Shown here piece after piece: positions 43,341 through 53,498 of a DNA stretch of 64,000 nucleotides. The notes beneath the pieces are model-generated. The model was not told the DNA's origin. It saw only the letters and a list, made by a program, of their open reading frames with translations, and did not search any database. Source of the stretch: Methyloversatilis sp. XJ19-49 (GTDB lineage Bacteria > Pseudomonadota > Gammaproteobacteria > Burkholderiales > Rhodocyclaceae); the NCBI RefSeq assembly GCF_024580145.1, contig NZ_JANINI010000002.1, forward strand, positions 186,001 through 250,000, read 5' to 3'. The position numbers and the translations under genes were made by a program. The stretch's first letter is position 1; every line of letters starts with the position of its first letter.

Positions 43341-44640
43341 CGGGGGTTTTCTGCAGCAGGGCGTAGTAGAACCCGTCATGCTCGGCGTCCGGCAGCAGTT
43401 GCAGATCGAATGCGCCGCATGGGCTCAGGCGTTGGCAGTCGGCATGGCGGGTCACGAAGGCGGCGACCTGTTTGTGGTTTTCCGCGCGGAAGACCGAACA
43501 GGTGGCGTAGAGCAATTTACCACCTGGCGCCAGCACGCGCCAAAGGCTGTCCAGCATGGTGCGCTGCTGCTTCGCGAAACGGGCGATGTCGTCCGGCCGG
43601 CGCAGCCACTTCGCATCCGGATGTCGCCGCACGACGCCGGACGCGCTGCACGGCACGTCAGCCAGGATGCGGTCGAACAGCCTGCCGTCCCACCACTTGT
43701 CGACCGCCGCGGCATCGCCGATCTGCACCCGACCGTCCAGCCCGAGCCGTGCAAAATTCTCGCTGATGCGCTGCGCACGCGGCGCGCTGTGGTCGAGCGC
43801 CAGCAGTTCGATATCGGCGCATTCCAGCAGATGAGATGCCTTGCCGCCCGGTGCTGCGCAGGCATCGAGCACGCGCTGCCCAGAACGTACGTCGAGCAGT
43901 CCGGCGGCGCGCTGGGCACCCAGATCCTGCACCGACATCAAGCCGTCGGCGAAGCCCGGCAGGCGGGCGACCGGGCAAGGCTTGTCGAGCAGCAGGCCGG
44001 CATCACCGTGACGGGTCGTTGCGATGTCCTCGGCTGCCAGGCGGGCTTGCACCTCCTCCACGGTCGCGCGCCGGAGATTGACCCGCAGTGCCATTGGCGG
44101 ATGGTTGTTGCCCTGCTGCGCGATGTCCTGCCAGTGATTCGGGTGGTCGCGGCGCAAGCGGTCAAGCCACCAGCGCGGGTGCTGCAGGCGCGCTGCGTCG
44201 TCACCCGCGACCGCGGCATCCAGTTCGTCGCCGCGCCGCTGCGCGCTGCGCAGCACCGCATTCATCAGCCCGCCGAAGCGGTCACCACCGAGCGTGCGCG
44301 CCGCGTCGACCGCCTGGCTGACCGTGGTGTGCGCGCTGTCCGGCCGCGCATCGAGGCGGCACAGCGCAACCAGCAGCAACGCACGCCGATCAAGCTCGCG
44401 CAGCGGCTTGGGCACCAGCACGGCGAGCCGGGCCTCGATCGCGGCATGCGCGCGCAGGCACTGGTAGGCCAGATCGCGCACGGCGGCGGTATTGGTCGAC
44501 AGTGTGTCAGGCATGCGGCTGAACGCGTCGTCCAGCGCATCACCCTTGAGTACGGCAGCCACGGCGTGGGCGGCTCCGAGCAGGGCTGCCGCCAGTGAAT
44601 CGGCGGCGACCGGCTGACCGGAAGAAGATACGGAATTCAA
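43333..44640 (-). CDS. rsmB: 16S rRNA (cytosine-967-C5)-methyltransferase RsmB
   Basis: A 435-residue enzyme from TTG 44640 (the frame is open further back, but without ATG close to the conserved N-terminus). An N-terminal NusB-like helical domain (about 1-140: LRELDRRALLLVALCRLDARPDSAHTTVSQAVDAAR split over residues) is followed by the SAM-binding Rossmann domain. Motifs: CAAPGGKASHLLE, DVPCSASGVVRRHPD with one catalytic Cys, and LLYATCSVF with the second. Methylates C967 of 16S rRNA using S-adenosylmethionine. Second half of the operon after htpX and DUF2237. Confidence 0.95.
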   Translation of the reverse strand: MNSVSSSGQPVAADSLAAALLGAAHAVAAVLKGDALDDAFSRMPDTLSTNTAAVRDLAYQCLRAHAAIEARLAVLVPKPLRELDRRALLLVALCRLDARPDSAHTTVSQAVDAARTLGGDRFGGLMNAVLRSAQRRGDELDAAVAGDDAARLQHPRWWLDRLRRDHPNHWQDIAQQGNNHPPMALRVNLRRATVEEVQARLAAEDIATTRHGDAGLLLDKPCPVARLPGFADGLMSVQDLGAQRAAGLLDVRSGQRVLDACAAPGGKASHLLECADIELLALDHSAPRAQRISENFARLGLDGRVQIGDAAAVDKWWDGRLFDRILADVPCSASGVVRRHPDAKWLRRPDDIARFAKQQRTMLDSLWRVLAPGGKLLYATCSVFRAENHKQVAAFVTRHADCQRLSPCGAFDLQLLPDAEHDGFYYALLQKTPGV

Positions 44641-44664
44641 TGCATGGGTACCGGCAAGAGGCGA

Positions 44665-44694
44665 GTCAGGACCCGCTCCGGAGCGGGTCCTGAC
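44665..44694. repeat. 30-bp perfect palindrome upstream of rsmB
   Basis: GTCAGGACCCGCTCC (44665-44679) is immediately followed by its exact reverse complement, giving a stem of about 13 bp with a short loop. It lies in the 70-bp gap between rsmB and the DUF2237 gene. No T-run. It may be an intercistronic hairpin or transcription-slowing site. Confidence 0.7.
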
Positions 44695-44710
44695 GGGGGT
44701 AAGCAGACGA

Positions 44711-45100
44711 TCAACCCGTCCAGGCGTGCTGGCGCAGCGCTTCGATCGGCGCATAGCGCAACGCAGCCTCGTGCGTGGCGACCAGGATCACCTTCGGTGC
44801 CTGACCGGCGTCAAAGGCTTCACGCCAGCGTGCTGCGCACAGGCACCAGCGGTCGCCGGCCCGCAGGCCGGGGAAGTCGTACTCCGGGCGCGGCGTCGAC
44901 AGGTCATTGCCGCGCGCGCGGGAAAACAGCAGGAAGTCGTCGGTCAGCACCGCACACACGGTGTGCGAGCCGAAGTCGTTGTCGTCGGTGTTGCAGCAGC
45001 CGTCGCGGAAAAAACCGGTCAGCGGCTTGAACGAACAGGGCTCGAGCGGCCCGCCGAGCACGTTGCGGGCATTGCCGTCGGGCCGCCAGTCGCGATCCAT
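44711..45100 (-). CDS. DUF2237-family protein
   Basis: A 129-residue cytoplasmic protein of the DUF2237 family. Conserved segments seen: NVLGGPLEPCSFKPLTGFFRDGCCNT, SHTVCAVLTDDFLLFS, NDLSTPRPEYDFPGLRAGDRWCLCAARW (cut short here), then ILVATHEAALRY. Five cysteines and a high Trp/Phe content are usual. ATG 45100 is 1 bp from the htpX stop, indicating one transcript. Its biochemical role is unknown; an association with redox/thiol stress is only inferred. Confidence 0.88.
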   Translation of the reverse strand: MDRDWRPDGNARNVLGGPLEPCSFKPLTGFFRDGCCNTDDNDFGSHTVCAVLTDDFLLFSRARGNDLSTPRPEYDFPGLRAGDRWCLCAARWREAFDAGQAPKVILVATHEAALRYAPIEALRQHAWTG

Positions 45101-45101
45101 G

Positions 45102-45950
45102 TCAGCGTGCCAGCGCGCGCAGGCGCGCCACGCGTTCCGCCGTTTCCGGGTGGGTGCTGAACAGGCCGCGCAGGCCGCCGCCCGAAAGGGGATTCATGAT
45201 CATCATCTGGCCGGTCTCCGGGTGCGCTTCGGCGGTTGCCATGGGGATACCCCGCGCGTAAGCGTCTATTTTAGTGAGTGCGTCCGCCAATGCATGCGGA
45301 TCATTCGATATTTCCGCGCCGCCCCGGTCGGCCCCGAACTCGCGCGTGCGCGAGATCGCCATCTGGATCAGCATGGCAGCAATCGGCGCCAGCAGGGCAA
45401 CAATGATGCCGACCACCGGGTTGGCCGGACGGCCGTCCGCATCACGGCTGCCGCCGAACAGCATGCCGAACTGCGCCAGCGCCGAGATGGCGCCGGATAC
45501 TGTGGCCGAAATGGTCGAGATCAGGATGTCGCGGTTTTTCACATGCGCCAGTTCGTGCGCCATCACGCCACGCAGCTCGCGCGCGGACAGCATGCGGACG
45601 ATCCCGGTGGTTGCCGCCACGGCTGCATTCTCCGGGTTGCGGCCGGTTGCGAAGGCATTCGGTTGCGCTTCGTCGATCAGGTAGACGCGCGGCATCGGCA
45701 GTTCGGCCTGCTGCGCCAGTTCAGCCACCATGTTGTAAAGATAGGGCGACGAGGCGGCGTCGACTTCGCGCGCGTTGTACATGCGCAGCACCATCTTGTC
45801 GGAGAACCAGTAGGCCCACACATTCATCGCGCCGCCGAACAGCAGCGCGAGCAGCATGCCCTGCTGCCCGCCGATGGCCGCGCCGACGACGCCGAACAGC
45901 GCGACGATGCCGGCCATCAGGATCGAGGTTTTCAGCCAGTTGCCAAACAT
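45102..45950 (-). CDS. htpX: Membrane zinc metalloprotease HtpX
   Basis: A 282-residue protease of peptidase family M48. Two N-terminal helices (10-28, 29-48), catalytic motif [10 protein letters not shown] with His132, Glu133 and His136, two further membrane segments in the middle ([20 protein letters not shown] and [19 protein letters not shown]), and the third ligand Glu in [13 protein letters not shown] near 215. It degrades misfolded inner-membrane proteins. The fmt stop is 173 bp upstream, so it may also have its own promoter. Confidence 0.95.
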   Translation of the reverse strand: MFGNWLKTSILMAGIVALFGVVGAAIGGQQGMLLALLFGGAMNVWAYWFSDKMVLRMYNAREVDAASSPYLYNMVAELAQQAELPMPRVYLIDEAQPNAFATGRNPENAAVAATTGIVRMLSARELRGVMAHELAHVKNRDILISTISATVSGAISALAQFGMLFGGSRDADGRPANPVVGIIVALLAPIAAMLIQMAISRTREFGADRGGAEISNDPHALADALTKIDAYARGIPMATAEAHPETGQMMIMNPLSGGGLRGLFSTHPETAERVARLRALAR

Positions 45951-46123
45951 TGTGCTTACCAGTCAGTGAAATCGGACGCCGTATAGATTGCGCACTCAGC
46001 CGAAAATTCAAGCCGAAAACCGCAGTTGATCGGCGTTGCGGGCAGGGTGGCAGGAAAGGCGCGACTACAAGGCAGGAGGCTCCCTGCAAGGACGAGCAAC
46101 GCCACCGGGCGCCCGGCCGACGC

Positions 46124-47083
46124 TCAGCCCGGCAGCTGTGCCTGCTGGCCCGCTGCAAGCGCGTGACCGCGCAGGAATTCGGCCACCGGCAGCCGGCGCC
46201 CGCCGGCCTTCTGCAGTTCGGTGATGCACAGAGAGCCTGCGCCGCAGCCGATCACCACGCCTTGATCATCGACCCGGCTGATCAGGCCGGGTGCGCCCGG
46301 CTCGGCCAGCACTTCGGCCCGCCAAAGCTTGATCGGCGTGCCATCCACCGACATCAGCCCGCCGGGAAAGGGATCGAAGGCGCGCAGCCGGCGACCCAGT
46401 TCGGACGCGGAGCGACGAAAGTCGAGGGCCGCTTCGGTCTTGCCGATCTTGGCCGCGTAGCACGCGCCATGGTCCGGCTGCGCGCGCGGCGTGACGCGGC
46501 CTGCCAGCAGGTCGGGCAGGGTATCGATCAGCAGCCGCGCGCCGGCTTCGGCCAGCCGGTCGTGCAGCGTGGCGGTCGTGTCGATGTCCGTGATGTCGAC
46601 CACATGCTCGGCGAGCATCGGGCCGGTGTCCAGACCGATGTCCATCTGCATCAGCGTGATGCCGGTGCGGGCGTCGCCCGCTTCGATGGCGCGCTGTATT
46701 GGCGCCGCGCCGCGCCAGCGCGGCAGCAGCGACGCATGGATATTGATGCAGCCGAGGCGCGGAATGTCGAGCACGGCACGCGGCAGCAACATGCCGTAGG
46801 CGACGACCACCAGCAGGTCGGGCGCAGCCTCCACCAGCGGCGCGCGCAGTTCCGGCGTTTTCAGCGTATCGGGCTGATCCACCGTCAAGCCATGCGCCAG
46901 GGCGCACGCCTTCACCGGACTGGGCGTGAGCTTCATGCCACGGCCGGCCGGCCGGTCAGGCTGGGTCAGCACAAGCGGGATGTCGCAGTCGAAACCGATC
47001 AGCGCCTCGAGCGCACGAGCGGCAAATTCCGGTGTGCCGGCGAACGCGATGCGCGGCGGGTCAGTGAGTGAGCGTGAGGGCAT
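46124..47083 (-). CDS. fmt: Methionyl-tRNA formyltransferase
   Basis: A 319-residue enzyme that formylates initiator Met-tRNA with 10-formyltetrahydrofolate. N-terminal [18 protein letters not shown]; catalytic Asn/His in [22 protein letters not shown]; Asp in GLDTGPML; a C-terminal OB-like domain (PLMxx-type, about 205-319) with [15 protein letters not shown] and [10 protein letters not shown] 47083 shares one base with the def stop (TGATG), so def and fmt are translationally coupled, the usual arrangement in bacteria. Confidence 0.96.
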   Translation of the reverse strand: MPSRSLTDPPRIAFAGTPEFAARALEALIGFDCDIPLVLTQPDRPAGRGMKLTPSPVKACALAHGLTVDQPDTLKTPELRAPLVEAAPDLLVVVAYGMLLPRAVLDIPRLGCINIHASLLPRWRGAAPIQRAIEAGDARTGITLMQMDIGLDTGPMLAEHVVDITDIDTTATLHDRLAEAGARLLIDTLPDLLAGRVTPRAQPDHGACYAAKIGKTEAALDFRRSASELGRRLRAFDPFPGGLMSVDGTPIKLWRAEVLAEPGAPGLISRVDDQGVVIGCGAGSLCITELQKAGGRRLPVAEFLRGHALAAGQQAQLPG

Positions 47084-47586
47084 CAGGCGCTTTCGCGGGC
47101 CTGCTTCGCGATGCGATTCTTGATGCGGCTCTGTTTCAGTTGCGACAGGTGATCGACGAACACCTTGCCCTGCAGATGATCCATTTCGTGCTGGATGCAC
47201 ACGGCGAGCAGGCCATGTGCATCGATTTCGTGCTCGGTGCCGTCGAGCGAAAGCGTGATGACCCGGATGTGCTCCGAGCGCGTCACCTTTTCGTAGATGC
47301 CGGGTACCGACAGACAGCCTTCCTCATACACCTGCTCGCCGTCGCGCTCGACGATGCGCGGGTTGATCAGCGTGATCAGCCCGGTCTTGTCCTCACTGAT
47401 ATCAATCACGATGACCTGCTTGTGCACATCGACCTGGGTCGCGGCCAGTCCGATTCCGGGTGCGGCATACATCGTTTCTGCCATGTCGGCGGCCAGTCTG
47501 CGCGTGCTTTCATCGACCCCCTGCACCGGCGACGCTTTCTTGCGCAGACGGGGATCGGGAAATTTCAGTATCGGAAGTAGTGCCAT
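47083..47586 (-). CDS. def: Peptide deformylase
   Basis: A 167-residue metalloenzyme removing formyl groups from new proteins. Motif 1 GIGLAATQ at 44-51, motif 2 EGCLSVPG with the metal-ligand Cys91, and motif 3 HEMDHLQG with His133, Glu134 and His137 are all present. First gene of the def-fmt block. No ribosome binding site is obvious in the immediate upstream region, which opens into a 329-bp divergent gap shared with the LysM gene. Confidence 0.97.
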   Translation of the reverse strand: MALLPILKFPDPRLRKKASPVQGVDESTRRLAADMAETMYAAPGIGLAATQVDVHKQVIVIDISEDKTGLITLINPRIVERDGEQVYEEGCLSVPGIYEKVTRSEHIRVITLSLDGTEHEIDAHGLLAVCIQHEMDHLQGKVFVDHLSQLKQSRIKNRIAKQARESA

Positions 47587-47915
47587 AAAAGTCGTGCTGA
47601 TTTAATGGATTAGCAGTGAATTTTCATGCAGACTGTCATTAGTTGAAGCAGCTTGCTACACTGACGCATGCCGATGGCCTGAGCCTTGCCTGCCGTCATG
47701 CAACGCGCGCCGCAATCCATGGTGCAACCCATGATCTCCGGCGGCGGAACCAGGACGTGCGCGGCTCATGTCGCCGCGCACGCTGCCGTAGCAAACGCTT
47801 GAACCAATATCGAGAGGCAAACCCCCGGCCGGGTTCCGGCGGTGCAACACGAAACGAGGCGACCCTCCGTCCGTAACCGTTGTGCTACCGGCATCCGCCA
47901 GTGCGAGGCCACACC
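47587..47915. other. Divergent intergenic region between def and the LysM gene
   Basis: No convincing gene. The sequence 47640-47900 is GC-rich with stray short ORFs and no recognised RNA. It must contain the promoter of def-fmt on the left (an AT-richer stretch around 47590-47650) and that of the LysM-dprA-smg operon on the right. No palindromes of note were seen. Confidence 0.6.
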
Positions 47916-48935
47916 ATGCGCAAGATTATATGCTCCCTGCTGGTCGCCCTTTCAAGCGCGACCGCCTTCGCCCAGTCAGACGGTGCGCCCGCCATTGCCA
48001 GCAACGCGCCTGACCGCCATGTCGTCAAGCCGGGGGACACGCTGTGGGGCATTGCCGGCCTGTTCCTGAAGGAGCCGTGGCGCTGGCCCGAAGTCTGGCG
48101 GATGAATCGCGAACAGATCCGCAACCCGCACCTGATCTACCCCGGGCAGATCGTCTATCTGGAAGATTTCAACGGCTCGCCCCGCCTGCGCGTCGGTCAG
48201 CCGGTCAAGCTTTCGCCCAGGACCTACGAAGAAGCGGTGCCCGAGCCGATTGCCTCGATTCCGCACAAGGCCATCGAACCCTTCCTGACCAGACCGATTG
48301 CGGTGGAAGCCGGTTTCAACGAAACGGCGCCGCGCATCGTCGGCACGCAGGAAGGCCGCGTGTACCTGAGCGCGGGCGATGTGGCCTACGTGACCGGCGT
48401 GACCGACAGCTCGTCGCTGTGGCATGTCTATCGGCCTGCCGCGCCGATCCGCGATCCGGAAACCAAGGCCGTGCTGGGCTTCGAGGCCGAATACCTGGGG
48501 GATGCGCGGCTGACGCGCGAAGGCGACCCGGCTACGTTCGAGGTCGAATCAGCACAGTTCGAAATGGGCAAGGGCGACCGGCTCATTCCGGCCCCACCGT
48601 CTGAACTGGTCGCCTACGTGCCGCGAGCCCCCGAAAAGAACATCGAAGGCAGCGTGGCGCGCATCGTCGGCGGCGTGGCGTCGGCCGGACGTCACAACGT
48701 GGTACTGCTGAACCGTGGCGCGAATGACGGCGTAGAGGTCGGTCACGTATTCGCTGCCTTCGTCGCCGGCAAGCAGGTCACCGAGCGCCGCGACCAGCAG
48801 ATCAATACCTTCCAGATCCCGGACGAGCGCTCGGGCGTGGTGTTCGTGTTCCGGGTGTTCGACAACATTTCCTACGCGCTGGTGATGGATGCCAAGCGCC
48901 CGATCGCCGTCGGCGACCGCATCCGCAAGCCCTGA
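47916..48935 (+). CDS. LysM-domain exported protein
   Basis: A 339-residue periplasmic protein. Signal peptide IICSLLVALSSATAFA (cleaved before QSDG); a LysM domain at about 40-90 (VVKPGDTLWGIAGLFLKEPW, then NPHLIYPGQIVYL), a second part to 339 with no recognised catalytic residues (IVGTQEGRVYLSAGDVAY and NVVLLNRGANDGVEVGHVF). The LysM part should bind peptidoglycan; such proteins precede dprA in many betaproteobacteria. The function of the C-terminal half is unknown. ATG 47916; no strong ribosome binding site seen. Confidence 0.88.
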   Translation: MRKIICSLLVALSSATAFAQSDGAPAIASNAPDRHVVKPGDTLWGIAGLFLKEPWRWPEVWRMNREQIRNPHLIYPGQIVYLEDFNGSPRLRVGQPVKLSPRTYEEAVPEPIASIPHKAIEPFLTRPIAVEAGFNETAPRIVGTQEGRVYLSAGDVAYVTGVTDSSSLWHVYRPAAPIRDPETKAVLGFEAEYLGDARLTREGDPATFEVESAQFEMGKGDRLIPAPPSELVAYVPRAPEKNIEGSVARIVGGVASAGRHNVVLLNRGANDGVEVGHVFAAFVAGKQVTERRDQQINTFQIPDERSGVVFVFRVFDNISYALVMDAKRPIAVGDRIRKP

Positions 48936-48964
48936 ACGCCGACGACTCGATCGCGCGGTCGCCG

Positions 48965-50050
48965 GTGGAGCGCGTATCCGATGCATCGCTTGCAGCCTGG
49001 CTGCGGCTCACGCTGACACGCGGACTCGGGCTGGACGCACAACGCCGTCTGCTGTCGGCATTCGGCCCGCCGGAGCGGGTGTTCGCGGCGTCCGGCCCGG
49101 CGATCGCCGCGGCGGTCGGCGACAAGGCGGCCCGCCTGCTGGCCGCCTTCGATGACGATGCAGCGATCGCGCGAACGCTCGACTGGGCGCACCAGCCGGG
49201 CAATCACCTCGTCACGCTGGCCGACGCCGCGTATCCGCAAGCCCTGCTCGAAATCCCCGATCCCCCGACGCTGCTGTATGTGAAAGGCCGCGTCGAGTTG
49301 CTGAACCGGCGTGCGCTTGCCATCGTCGGCGCGCGCAACGCCACCGCACAGGGCGCACAGACGGCCGAACAATTTGCGCGCGAGCTGTCGCGCGGCGGCC
49401 TGACCATCGTCAGCGGCCTCGCGCTGGGCTGCGACGCCGCCGCCCACCATGGCGCGCTCGACGGCCCGGGTTCGACCATTGCGGTGATCGGCACCGGTGC
49501 CGACCGCATCTACCCGCCGCGCAATCAGGACCTCGCGCGCCGCGTGGCCGCGCAGGGCGCCGTGCTCACCGAATTTCCGCTCGGCACACCGGCGCTACGG
49601 GAAAACTTTCCGCGCCGCAATCGCATCATTTCCGGCCTGTCACGCGGTGTGCTGGTGGTCGAGGCGGCCGCACGCAGCGGCACGCTCATCACCGCCCGCC
49701 TTGCCGGCGACCAGGGGCGCGAGGTGTTCGCGATTCCCGGGTCGATCCACTCGCCGCTGTCCAAGGGCTGCCATCAGCTGATCCGCCAGGGGGCCAAGCT
49801 GGTGGATGACGCGCGCGACATCCTGTCCGAGCTGCAGCCTGAGGCGCCACCGGCCGGGGCCACCGCCGCACGCGTGACGGACGACGCCTCGGCGCTGCTT
49901 GATGCAATGGGCTTCGATCCGGTCGGAATCGACCTCATCGCGCAACATACCGACTTGACGGCAGACACCCTCTCCGCCATGCTGCTTTCGCTGGAACTCG
50001 AAAGGCGGGTGGCGTTGCTGCCGGACGGTCGATTCCAGCGCATCAGGTGA
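48965..50050 (+). CDS. dprA: DNA-processing protein DprA
   Basis: A 361-residue protein that protects incoming single-stranded DNA and loads RecA during transformation. N-terminal helical SAM-like part, then the extended Rossmann fold: ALAIVGARNATAQG, LSRGGLTIVSGLALGCDAAAHHGAL, GTGADRIYPPRNQDL, NFPRRNRIISGLSRGVLVVEA and KGCHQLIRQGAKLV are the usual blocks. The C-terminal 70 residues form a winged-helix (DML1-like) domain (DLTADTLSAMLLSLELERRV). GTG 48965 is taken as start. The LysM gene ends 29 bp upstream. Confidence 0.94.
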   Translation: MERVSDASLAAWLRLTLTRGLGLDAQRRLLSAFGPPERVFAASGPAIAAAVGDKAARLLAAFDDDAAIARTLDWAHQPGNHLVTLADAAYPQALLEIPDPPTLLYVKGRVELLNRRALAIVGARNATAQGAQTAEQFARELSRGGLTIVSGLALGCDAAAHHGALDGPGSTIAVIGTGADRIYPPRNQDLARRVAAQGAVLTEFPLGTPALRENFPRRNRIISGLSRGVLVVEAAARSGTLITARLAGDQGREVFAIPGSIHSPLSKGCHQLIRQGAKLVDDARDILSELQPEAPPAGATAARVTDDASALLDAMGFDPVGIDLIAQHTDLTADTLSAMLLSLELERRVALLPDGRFQRIR

Positions 50051-50128
50051 TACGGTTCGGGTCAGCCCGAGCCGGGTGACAAACCGCCGGTGGGCCTTGC
50101 CGCCAACCGGCACGCGCGGAGCCGAATC

Positions 50129-50590
50129 ATGATCGACGTTCTGGTCTATCTTTTCGAAACTTACGCGCATCTGGACAGTTATCCCGAGCCTAACCAGCTC
50201 GCGCGCAAGCTCACGGCTGCCGGTTTCGAGCAGGACGAAATCGAGGAAGCAATGGGCTGGCTGTCCGGTCTTGAAAGCGCCGGTGGCGCCGACAAGCCGA
50301 AGATTGCCGAAGAAAGCCGCTCCATCCGGCTGTACTCGGCGGCGGAGCAATCGCGGCTCGATACCGAATGCCGTGGCTTCCTTTCATTCCTCGAAGATGC
50401 CGGTGCGATCAACGCCCTGACCCGCGAAATCGTGGTCGAGCGTGCGCTGGCGCTGGAGGATGACGAGGTGTCGCTGAGCCAGCTCAAGGTGATCGTGCTG
50501 ATGGTGCTGTGGAACCAGCAGGCGACCACCGACACCCTGGTCCTCGAGGAGCTGCTGTCCGACGAAGACGAGCCGCGCGCCCCGCATTGA
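50129..50590 (+). CDS. smg: Smg family protein (DUF494)
   Basis: A 153-residue acidic, helical protein of the Smg/DUF494 family, starting MIDVLVYLFETY at ATG 50129. Conserved segments include GFEQDEIEEAMGWL, AEQSRLDTECRGFLSFLEDAGAI and VLMVLWNQQ. It sits between dprA and topB, the normal betaproteobacterial order. Smg has been linked to DNA processing or the cell envelope without biochemical proof. Confidence 0.93.
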   Translation: MIDVLVYLFETYAHLDSYPEPNQLARKLTAAGFEQDEIEEAMGWLSGLESAGGADKPKIAEESRSIRLYSAAEQSRLDTECRGFLSFLEDAGAINALTREIVVERALALEDDEVSLSQLKVIVLMVLWNQQATTDTLVLEELLSDEDEPRAPH

Positions 50591-50738
50591 TCCGGCGCGC
50601 GACGTGGCGGGCATGGCGGGGTCCCGCGTATTCGCTTGCCTGTTCGGAATTTTTGTCCCTATCATGCGCCGCTTTCACGCCGCTTGATCCGGCGCGCACC
50701 CGGTGCGCCGCAGTCGGCGATCGGGTCATCGGGCAGGC

Positions 50739-53402
50739 ATGGGCAAAAAACTGATCATCGCGGAAAAGCCGTCGGTAGCGCAGGACATCGCGCGCTCCGT
50801 CGGCGGATTCACGCGCGAAGGTGACTACTTCGAAAGCGACGACTACGTGTTGTCGTCCGCAGTCGGCCATCTGCTGGAACTGGCCGTGCCCGAGGAATAC
50901 GAGGTCAAGCGCGGCAAGTGGTCGTTTGCCCACCTTCCGGTCATTCCGCCCCGCTTCACGCTCAATCCGATCGACAAGACCGCCGAGCGGTTGCGCCTGC
51001 TGACCCGGCTGATCAAGCGCAAGGATGTCGACAGCCTCGTGAATGCCTGTGACGCGGGCCGCGAGGGCGAGCTGATCTTCAATTACATCGTCGAGCACAG
51101 CAAATCGACCAAGCCGATCGAGCGTCTTTGGCTGCAGTCGATGACGACGACGGCGATCCGCGACGGCTTCGTGAAGCTGCGCAGCGCGCAGGAGGTCGAA
51201 GGTCTGCGTCAGGCCGCGATGTCGCGTGCCGAAAGCGACTGGCTCATCGGCATCAACGGCACGCGCGCGATGACCGCGTTCAACTCGAAGACCGGCGGCT
51301 TCCACCTGACGACGGTCGGCCGGGTGCAGACGCCGACGCTGGCCATCGTCGTGCGGCGCGAGGAAGAAATCCGTCGCTTCAAGTCGCGCGACTACTGGGA
51401 AATCGAAGGTCTTTTCGGCGCAGTGGCGGGTGAGTACACCGGCCGCTGGATCGACGAGAAATTCAAGCGGCCGGAAGGCGACGAGCACGCCCGCGCCGAA
51501 CGCGTGTGGGACGAGGCGAAAGCGCGTGCCATCCAGGCCAAGTGCGCCGGCAAGACCGGCACGGTCGAGGAAGAGGCCAAGCCATCGACCCAGCTGTCGC
51601 CGCTGCTGTACGACCTCACGTCGCTGCAGCGCGAAGCCAACGGACGCTTCGGTTTCTCTGCCCGCGTCACGCTGCAGATCGCGCAGGCACTGTACGAGAA
51701 GCACAAGGTGCTGACCTATCCGCGTACCGATGCGCGCGCGCTGCCGGAAGACTATCTGCCGACGGTCAATGACGTTCTTGCACGCCTGCCGCAGACCTAT
51801 GCGCCGCATGCCAACGAAATCGTGAAGCACGGCTGGGTCAAACCGAACAAGCGCATCTTCAACAACGCCAAGATTTCCGACCACTTCGCCATCATTCCGA
51901 CCGGCACCGAGCCGAAGTCGCTGTCCGAGGCCGAAGCCAAGATCTACGACCTGGTGACGCGCCGCTTTCTCGCGGTGTTCTTTCCGGCCGCCGAATACCA
52001 GATCACCACCCGGATCACCCGCGTCGAGGGCGAAGCCTTCAAGACCGAGGGCAAGGTACTGGTGAATGCCGGCTGGCTCGCCGTGTATGGCAAGGAGGCG
52101 GCGCTGGTCGATGACGAGGCCAAGGCCAAGGGTGAAACCGTTGCGGCCAGTCTGGTGCCGGTCAAACCGGGCGAGACGGTCAAGGTTGAAGACATGCTGG
52201 TCAAGGCGCTGCAGACGCGCCCGCCGGCGCGCTACTCGGAAGCGACGCTGCTGTCCGCGATGGAAGGCGCCGGCAAGACCATCGACGACGAAGAGCTGCG
52301 CGCAGCGATGGCCGGGCGTGGTCTGGGCACACCGGCGACCCGCGCGCAGATCATCGAGAACCTGATCCTCGAAAGCTACATGCTGCGCGAAGGTCGCGAA
52401 CTGATTCCGACCGCCAAGGGTTTTCAGCTGATGATTGCGCTGCGCGGCCTGAAGATCGACGAACTCAGTTCGCCCGAACTGACCGGCGAGTGGGAATACA
52501 AGCTGTCGCAGATCGAGCGCGGCGAGCTGTCGCGCGAAGCCTTCATGGGCGAGATCGCCGACATGACGCAGCGCATCGTGCATCAGGCGAAGAGTTACGA
52601 AAGCGACACCATTCCGGGCGATTTCGCGACGCTGGAAGAAAAGTGCCCGCGCTGCGGCGGTGTCGTGAAGGAAAACTACAAGAAGTTCCAGTGTCAGAGC
52701 TGCGACTTCGCGCTGTGGAAGATCGTCGCCAGCCGCCAGTTCGAAACGCACGAAATCGACACTCTGCTGCGCGACCATCAGGTCGGACCGCTGACCGGCT
52801 TCCGCAACAAGATGGGCCGGCCATTCAATGCGCTGATCAAGCTCAACGACAAGCTGGAGCCGGAGTTCGACTTCGGCCAGCCGCGCGATGACGAAAATGC
52901 CGAGCCGGTCGATTTCTCGTCGCAGACACCGCTTGGCGCCTGCCCGAAGTGCGCGGCAAGAGTGTACGAACAGCCGATGTCCTACATCTGCGAAAAGGCG
53001 GTCGGTCCGGACAAGAGCTGCGACTTCCGCTCGGGCAAGATCATCCTGCAGCAGCCGATCGAACCGGAACAGATGCAGAAGCTGCTGGAGGCCGGTCGCA
53101 CCGATCTGCTGAAGGGGTTCGTGTCGTCGCGCACCAAGCGCAAGTTCTCCGCTTTCCTGGTGCGTCAACCGGATGGCAAGGTAGGCTTTGAATTCGAGCC
53201 GCGCGCGGTCAAGCCGAAAGCCGGGGCGAAGGAGACCAAGGCAGCAGTGCCGGGCGCCGATCTGGCGGAAAGCGAATCGCCTGCCGGAGCGGCGATGAAG
53301 AAGGCGGTCGCAAAAAAGGCTGCACCGGGCAAGACCGCAGTGAAAAAGGCCGCGCCTAAAAAAGCTGCACCGAAGAAGGCCGCTGCGAAAAAACCGGCCT
53401 GA
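50739..53402 (+). CDS. topB: DNA topoisomerase III (type IA)
   Basis: An 887-residue topoisomerase. The TOPRIM domain starts LIIAEKPSVAQDIARSVGG and has DAGREGE; the central part has SWLIGINGTRAMT-like residues (written DWLIGINGTRAMT), and the active tyrosine is Tyr327 in LTYPRTDARALPEDY. The C-terminus has two zinc-binding segments (CPRCGG with CQSC; CPKCAAR with Cys-rich follow-up) and a tail after 830 rich in Lys/Ala/Pro (AAPKKAAPKKAAAKK), histone-H1-like. E. coli TopB has about 650 residues; the longer C-terminus is usual in this lineage. It decatenates DNA. ATG 50739. Confidence 0.93.
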   Translation: MGKKLIIAEKPSVAQDIARSVGGFTREGDYFESDDYVLSSAVGHLLELAVPEEYEVKRGKWSFAHLPVIPPRFTLNPIDKTAERLRLLTRLIKRKDVDSLVNACDAGREGELIFNYIVEHSKSTKPIERLWLQSMTTTAIRDGFVKLRSAQEVEGLRQAAMSRAESDWLIGINGTRAMTAFNSKTGGFHLTTVGRVQTPTLAIVVRREEEIRRFKSRDYWEIEGLFGAVAGEYTGRWIDEKFKRPEGDEHARAERVWDEAKARAIQAKCAGKTGTVEEEAKPSTQLSPLLYDLTSLQREANGRFGFSARVTLQIAQALYEKHKVLTYPRTDARALPEDYLPTVNDVLARLPQTYAPHANEIVKHGWVKPNKRIFNNAKISDHFAIIPTGTEPKSLSEAEAKIYDLVTRRFLAVFFPAAEYQITTRITRVEGEAFKTEGKVLVNAGWLAVYGKEAALVDDEAKAKGETVAASLVPVKPGETVKVEDMLVKALQTRPPARYSEATLLSAMEGAGKTIDDEELRAAMAGRGLGTPATRAQIIENLILESYMLREGRELIPTAKGFQLMIALRGLKIDELSSPELTGEWEYKLSQIERGELSREAFMGEIADMTQRIVHQAKSYESDTIPGDFATLEEKCPRCGGVVKENYKKFQCQSCDFALWKIVASRQFETHEIDTLLRDHQVGPLTGFRNKMGRPFNALIKLNDKLEPEFDFGQPRDDENAEPVDFSSQTPLGACPKCAARVYEQPMSYICEKAVGPDKSCDFRSGKIILQQPIEPEQMQKLLEAGRTDLLKGFVSSRTKRKFSAFLVRQPDGKVGFEFEPRAVKPKAGAKETKAAVPGADLAESESPAGAAMKKAVAKKAAPGKTAVKKAAPKKAAPKKAAAKKPA

Positions 53403-53498
53403 CGGCAGGGTTCTCTTCCTCGCCGATGTGATGCGCCTGGCGCATCCGCTCGCGCGAAGTCCGGTGCATGCGGGCTGGCCGCGTGATCTCTGGCGGCC

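Noticed and set aside
50484-53168. An 894-codon minus-strand frame
   Set aside because: It is antisense to topB and has no recognisable domain.
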